A DNA stretch of 64,000 nt from Plutella xylostella. Taxonomy: Eukaryota > Arthropoda > Insecta > Lepidoptera > Plutellidae. The position numbers and the translations under genes are program-made. The stretch lies in contig NC_063983.1 of NCBI RefSeq assembly GCF_932276165.1, positions 7,199,501 to 7,263,500 of the forward strand, read 5' to 3'. Below the pieces are notes generated by a model. The model was given only the letters and a program-made list of their open reading frames with translations. It was not told the DNA's origin and did not search any database. Below, in pieces: positions 60,266 to 64,000 of the stretch. Position 1 is the stretch's first letter, and every line of letters starts with the position of its first letter.

Positions 60266-60504
60266 TAATACGTGTGTAAAACGTCGTTGGGAGGCAATCC
60301 AAGTGTGCGAGACCTCTAGGCGCAGTGGACCGCGGCGGGCACGCCTGAGTACGCGGCGCACAGCCACATACTGGTGACATTTTAGCACTGTAACACTTTA
60401 CGTGCTCGACGTAAAACCACACCGTCGACCGTTTTTGCAATTTTTGAAAACGAAAAAAGTTTAGGTTTCCTTTTGTCATCTGCATACATTATATGTCAAA
60501 AGTT

Positions 60505-60597
60505 TAATGATAGTTTCCGCTAGAGGCGCCTCTTTGTATGCGAGAAAATGTAAACTTTTATAGTTTTCGATAAACTATCAAACCTGTACTAGACGGG
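60505..60597 (+). repeat. Dispersed repeat R4, copy 2
   Basis: tgatagtttccgctagaggc near the left and aaactatcaaacctgtac near the right, with short TGATAGTTT arms. Inverse of 53945-54047. Confidence 0.75.
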
Positions 60598-60665
60598 CAG
60601 GGGGGTCACTCTCGAAATCGAAAAATCAACGAAAAAAAATTGTCACGTAATCGGCACGCTTATAA

Positions 60666-60908
60666 CACTCACGGGCAATGAAAAGGTTCCACTGATATAA
60701 GCACCAAATTTCTCTTAAACGGAAAAGTCTAGCTTAATGACGCCTTATTAAGCCATAACATTGAAGTACATTTAATAGAGCTTTAGGATATTAGCAACTA
60801 AAACTGTTATATAATATATTGTTATTTTTTTTATTAAATGTTGTAAATAAATTGTCTCGTTTGGTGTCGACCTTTTGTGAGTGAAACTTTTTCATTGCCC
60901 GTGATTGT
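60666..60908. mobile_element. MITE family M4, uninterrupted copy
   Basis: Left CACTCACGGGCAATGAAAAG and right (inverse) CACAATCACGGGCAATGAAA. It contains ggtgtcgaccttttgtgagt, the site that holds a LINE in the copy at 62737-63072. Confidence 0.8.
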
Positions 60909-60954
60909 GTAACGAGAGAGTCGTGGTAAACGCAGAGCTTTATTTTTGGGTTTT

Positions 60955-61080
60955 TATTTATTTATTTATTTAATTCTTTATTGCACAAATATAAAATAAA
61001 TGTACAAAAGGTGGGCTTAATGCTAAGAGCATTTTCTACCAGCCAACCTACAGGAGGTACAGGAAAACTTTTATCATACT
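60955..61080 (-). mobile_element. LINE 3' tail
   Basis: A TTTA repeat, then attctttattgcacaaatat, gtacaaaaggtgggcttaat and ctaccagccaacc. On the minus strand this is a typical lepidopteran LINE 3' end with AATAAA and an AAAT-repeat tail. Confidence 0.65.
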
Positions 61081-61743
61081 TTAGATTCACCTACCTAACT
61101 CGACATTGTCAAAATGAAGAATCTCTTGTCTGTAACTTTTCCTTATAGGAGTTTATACAAATAGCTACCTGCCTTTGTTATTTCAGGAACCAATTTTCTT
61201 CCTACATAAAAGTTAAAGTATATAATTCCGCCCGGGTGCACCAAAATTTGCTAAAGGTCTGTAATTTCATACACACTCGTACGAAGAAAAAATATAATGT
61301 TTTTTCTTTCCTTTGCAAGGTTTTTTCAATTATCTTGCTACGCGAGTTTGTTTTCGCTGATTTAATTTGACTTCATTCTCTTATAAAACATAATTCAATT
61401 TGAATAAAGCTAAGTAGTATGAAGAATCTCTTTGTTCTCGCTTGCTTAGTTTAAAAATGAAAAAAGTGGTGCAATCTTTCATAATTATCTATCCCTGAAT
61501 GTCTGAAACCTGAATGCAACTTTTAAAACCAAATTTTACAATACACCAATAACAGTAAGTTCAAACTGAAATGAATACAAGTACGGTTATTGGCCATTTA
61601 CTCGGGTGACAAAAGCAATTTCGTGTTTTTTTATTAACTTGGTGCATATTTATTACAATTATAATACAGCAAATAAAATATTAGGCTAAAGTGACTGTGA
61701 CTTACAGAAGACCAAGGAAAGGTTTTTCTTAACCGAACAAGCA

Positions 61744-61855
61744 GTGAAAATGGCTAAATTTTTTATTAACGCGGAGCTAGGCGAATCTCCCGTGTTATAC
61801 AAATTCGCGTTCACTCGCCACTACTCCAACGGAGTAAAAACTCGCACTTGACATC
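61744..61855 (+). repeat. Dispersed repeat family R1, copy 3 (diverged)
   Basis: cgcggagctaggcgaatctc, acaaattcgcgttcactcgc and aaaaactcgcacttg match 37980-38117 in part. Confidence 0.6.
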
Positions 61856-62347
61856 CTGAGGTAACTTGTACCGACTAGCGACTAGAAATCGACCCGTGTA
61901 ATCGATTCATCGCTACACATAATGTAGAGCTCACACGGATTTAGTAGCTAATGCTTAGCTTATGTTCATTGAAGGATATCGATGGCTTTGTTTGAGGCAT
62001 TTTCGAAGCCATACTGCCATAATGTCCTTCTACGTCACTCACACTCGTGTCAATAGTGAAAATGAGCCCTAAATTACGATAACAATCGCCAAAATATCAC
62101 CCTCCAATAGCCCACAAGGTTCCCCATTGGAAATATTGAGTTACCAATCACGAACTCACCGATATTTGTCCATTTTGCCCCACATTGTGTTGCCATTAAT
62201 CATGAGGGAGCGTCCCCGGCAGGATATCGGGTTCCTGTCCAACTTCAGGATCGAATTATCGCAACTGAACTTTAAAGTAATCAACAGTTTTACTGTGTAT
62301 AAGGAAGATGGATGCGACAGTGCCCGCGTAAATAAGACTTCCAGTAA

Positions 62348-62546
62348 CTATCCTGCTAATATTATAAATGCGAAAGTTAGTGAGTGTATTTTTTACTACT
62401 TCACGTCAAAACGGCTGAACCAATTTTAACAAAATTTGGTATGGAGTTAGCCGACACCCTGGATTAACACATAGGCTACTTTTAATTGCGGAATTCCCAC
62501 AGGAAAACTTTTTAAGGCGAAGCGAAGCTCGCGGGAACAGCTAGTG
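62348..62546 (+). mobile_element. Family M3, copy 3
   Basis: ctgctaatattataaatgcg at the left and ggcgaagcgaagctcgcggg at the right. It lacks the long TCTG repeat of 47926-48148. Confidence 0.8.
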
Positions 62547-62736
62547 TATAATATATTTACGTTAGTTTGTTATCGTATCGTACTCGATCGGACGGCAACA
62601 TTTATACAGGGTAACATTTATGAGTAATGGATTAAAGTTAGGCCAAACATCTGCTGAAAAGAAAATTGTATATGGGATTTACTTAGATGTTTAGTTTTAC
62701 CAGACCATTGGAATATCAGCACTTACATACATACAT

Positions 62737-63072
62737 ACAAGCGATGAAAAAGTTCTAGCTTTTTCCGTTTAGGATTTTGGTACAATAGCACCAAATTCCT
62801 AAACGGAAAAGGCTTGTGTAATAATATTTAATATATTTAGTTGCACATCAGAATATTACCAACTAAAAGCGCAAATGTTCTGATAAAATTCCAAATTAAT
62901 GTTTCAAAAAATTGGGGTAATTTGGTGTCGGCATTTTGCGGAAAGCTAAAGATCGCATCCAGTGGCGTGCTTTGGGAGAGGCCTACGTCCAGCAGTGGAC
63001 TACTATAGGCTGATGATTATGATGATGATGATGATGTTGTGAGTGGAACTTTTTCATTGCTCGTGAGTGTGA
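62737..63072. mobile_element. MITE family M4 copy interrupted by a LINE fragment
   Basis: Left ACAAGCGATGAAAAAGTTC and right (inverse) CACGAGCAATGAAAAAGTTCC. The interior matches 60666-60908 and 58320-58465, but a LINE 3' end is inserted after ggtgtcggcattttg. Confidence 0.75.
62939..63037 (+). mobile_element. RTE-type LINE 3' end nested in the MITE
   Basis: In frame it reads RKAKDRIQWRALGEAYVQQW then TTIG and a stop at 63011-63013, followed by a GAT/ATG repeat tail. This is the very end of the LINE reading frame and its usual simple-repeat tail. Confidence 0.88.
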
Positions 63073-63337
63073 TAGGTATATAAGCTGATCTCTGTCATAT
63101 CAAGTGGAGTTATTCCGGTCGGCCTCACTCGGCTGCCCCCGGATTTCATTTCTAATCATCGGCATTGGCCGAGTGTGAACAGGCTTCTTCCCAACTCGGC
63201 ACCACAAACAAATAAGAAATCAGAATATTCCAATTGGGAACGTAGAGAAATATAAAATTTGTTATTAACAACATAAAGGTAACAGTTTTTATTACTGATG
63301 ATGATGAACATAGCCATTACTAGATTACATAGATATT

Positions 63338-63503
63338 GATGCCGATTCTGAAGGCAGAAATTCTAAATTTAGAGCTGTCAAAACCTTAATTTCTTTATTT
63401 AAAATTTGACTCTATGATTGTTTCCGTATATGTCATTTTATGCTAGCAAATTTTTTAGTTTGACAGCGTTAAAATTAGAATTTCTGCCTTTAGAATCGAC
63501 ATC
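63338..63503. mobile_element. MITE with 45 bp imperfect inverted repeats
   Basis: Left GATGCCGATTCTGAAGGCAG and right (inverse) GATGTCGATTCTAAAGGCAG, continuing AAATTCTAA and GCTGTCAAA. ATT on both sides is a possible 3 bp duplication. Confidence 0.75.
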
Positions 63504-64000
63504 ATTAATATAGGCCATGTAGGTAACTAAAGTGATTACGAAACCGTATCTCAAGTCTCAACCGCTTCATACGTATGACCGGTATAACCTATAGCAAGTA
63601 TACCACAGGGATCTAATAAATCAATCTACACTTATATTAACAAAATACGAAACAACATGGTGTGTCAGATACAAAAACGAAGCTAAAAACTTTCCGCATT
63701 TTGTTTACTGTCAAACCGTTTTAAGTTCAACCTAATGACAACCATTGAACCAATGAATAAAGTGACAAAACAAACAAATTCGTCTACTTATTTTTCGAGA
63801 GACGTGTCTTTGGCACTGACGCATATTGTTAATCTATCACTCTACATTGTATCGATATTTTATTTAAGCTTCGTCCAATCATCCGTGGAGGCTTATGGTC
63901 TTCGCACATTATAACAACTCAACGGCGACTCGACTATATGCTAGACATTGATATTTAAGCCCTGTGTCATATGTTCAAGGTTTAATTTCAAAAATGATTA

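Overview
The window looks like a lepidopteran (moth or butterfly) nuclear genome. It is AT-rich, with spliced genes that have GT/AG introns of 0.1-2.8 kb. Runs such as GTAGGTACCTAC are frequent, and there are tRNA-derived SINEs, RTE-type LINE tails ending in GAT repeats and many small inverted-repeat elements (MITEs) with 2-10 bp target duplications. The species call is inference from these habits.

Region 1-20.5 kb (plus strand) holds the 3' part of a cGMP-dependent protein kinase gene, the orthologue of Drosophila foraging (for). A 1.6 kb coding exon (5808-7440) carries an isoform-specific N-terminus that opens MKIKHYPGK, as I recall the Drosophila T2 form does. Nine further exons (10068-19376) encode the second half of cGMP site A, all of site B, the AGC kinase domain and the C-terminal tail. 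All ten exons join in frame, predicting 1069 residues. Exons for other N-termini, including the missing first half of site A, are not in the window and probably lie upstream.

Region 21.5-22.5 kb (minus strand, convergent with the kinase) holds a small three-exon gene that ORF calling misses. I reassembled it from splice sites. It encodes an 82-residue protein with a signal peptide, of no family I recognise.

Region 22.5-64 kb has no convincing coding exon. A CpG-rich stretch near 29.1-29.44 kb looks like the promoter and noncoding first exon of a plus-strand gene whose body would lie beyond the window; the following 34 kb would then be its first intron. This part is dense with transposable elements: two SINE families with clear target duplications, several LINE remnants, a 1.05 kb DNA element with perfect 59 bp terminal inverted repeats carrying a nested LINE, a MITE nested in a MITE, and a LINE nested in a MITE whose uninterrupted relative lies 2 kb away.

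The kinase and the small secreted protein are neighbours on opposite strands. Nothing in the sequence shows a functional link. No operon, CRISPR array, rRNA or tRNA gene was seen.
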